This document shows positions 62,950 to 64,000 of a DNA stretch of 64,000 bases, in pieces; positions within the stretch are counted from its first letter, which is position 1; every line of letters starts with the position of its first letter. Below the pieces are notes generated by a model. It searched no databases, was not told the origin of the DNA, and saw only the letters and a list, made by a program, of their open reading frames with translations. A program made the position numbers and the translations under genes. The DNA comes from Pelagibius sp. CAU 1746 (GTDB lineage Bacteria; Pseudomonadota; Alphaproteobacteria; Kiloniellales; Kiloniellaceae): NCBI RefSeq assembly GCF_039839785.1, contig NZ_JBDOQT010000001.1, forward strand, positions 992,001 through 1,056,000, written 5' to 3'.

Positions 62950-64000
<1,051 letters not shown>

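Overview
The window is a high-GC alphaproteobacterial chromosome segment, most likely from a Rhodospirillales-type lineage. The evidence is gene order: sucD-sucA-sucB ... lpd ... xerC-DUF484-fsa-priA-atpHAGDC, then rppH-deacetylase-ctpA-envC-gpmI-rlmH-rsfS-nadD and proA-proB-obgE-GNAT-rpmA-rplU. These are conserved alphaproteobacterial neighbourhoods. A DUF1127 protein, a PleC/DivJ-like kinase and a CigR-like protein fit the same group. No phage, CRISPR array or full-length insertion sequence is visible; mobile-type DNA is limited to short non-coding elements.

Region by region. 1-10.9 kb holds the TCA-cycle 2-oxoglutarate dehydrogenase block: the end of sucD, sucA, a sucB with two lipoyl domains, and lpd. 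Between sucB and lpd lie a small Smr-like protein, a SARP/TPR regulator, a DUF1127 protein and a threonine-aldolase-like enzyme. 10.9-19 kb holds a HAD phosphatase, an MFS transporter, a CigR-like secreted protein, an acetyltransferase, then xerC, DUF484, fsa and priA. 19.4-24.3 kb is the F1 ATP synthase operon, followed by a diiron ferritin-like protein. 25.7-33.8 kb is a minus-strand run for cell-envelope and RNA or ribosome functions. 33.9-39.6 kb is a complete dppABCDF peptide ABC transporter, inserted between nadD and proA. 39.8-44.8 kb is proA, proB, obgE, rpmA and rplU, headed by a near-consensus sigma-70 promoter.

45-54 kb is an accessory stretch: an Ntn-hydrolase-like protein, tRNA-Ser(CGA), small enzymes, a double-PAS histidine kinase, lipoprotein and VOC genes, a 269-bp inverted-repeat (MITE-like) element, YbaK, a CmcJ-like protein and a subtilase. 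54.3-57.5 kb is a lone RND efflux pump. 57.6-64 kb looks like a catabolic locus. A LacI-type regulator (with a GNAT gene) is divergent from a small membrane protein, a TRAP transporter (dctPQM) and a HisD-family dehydrogenase cut by the window end. Palindromic LacI-type operators sit in front of both the TRAP operon and the dehydrogenase gene, so the locus reads as one regulon for uptake and oxidation of an organic acid or alcohol, possibly a C3 sulfonate.

The most notable non-genic signals are: a 52-nt hairpin element present twice behind plus-strand genes, whose stem differences all keep pairing only in plus-strand RNA; the MITE-like element; strong hairpins after the binding-protein genes of both transporter operons; phased direct repeats upstream of the SARP gene; and an rsfS gene with no standard start codon. 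All function calls rest on reading sequence and motifs by eye; no database search was run.
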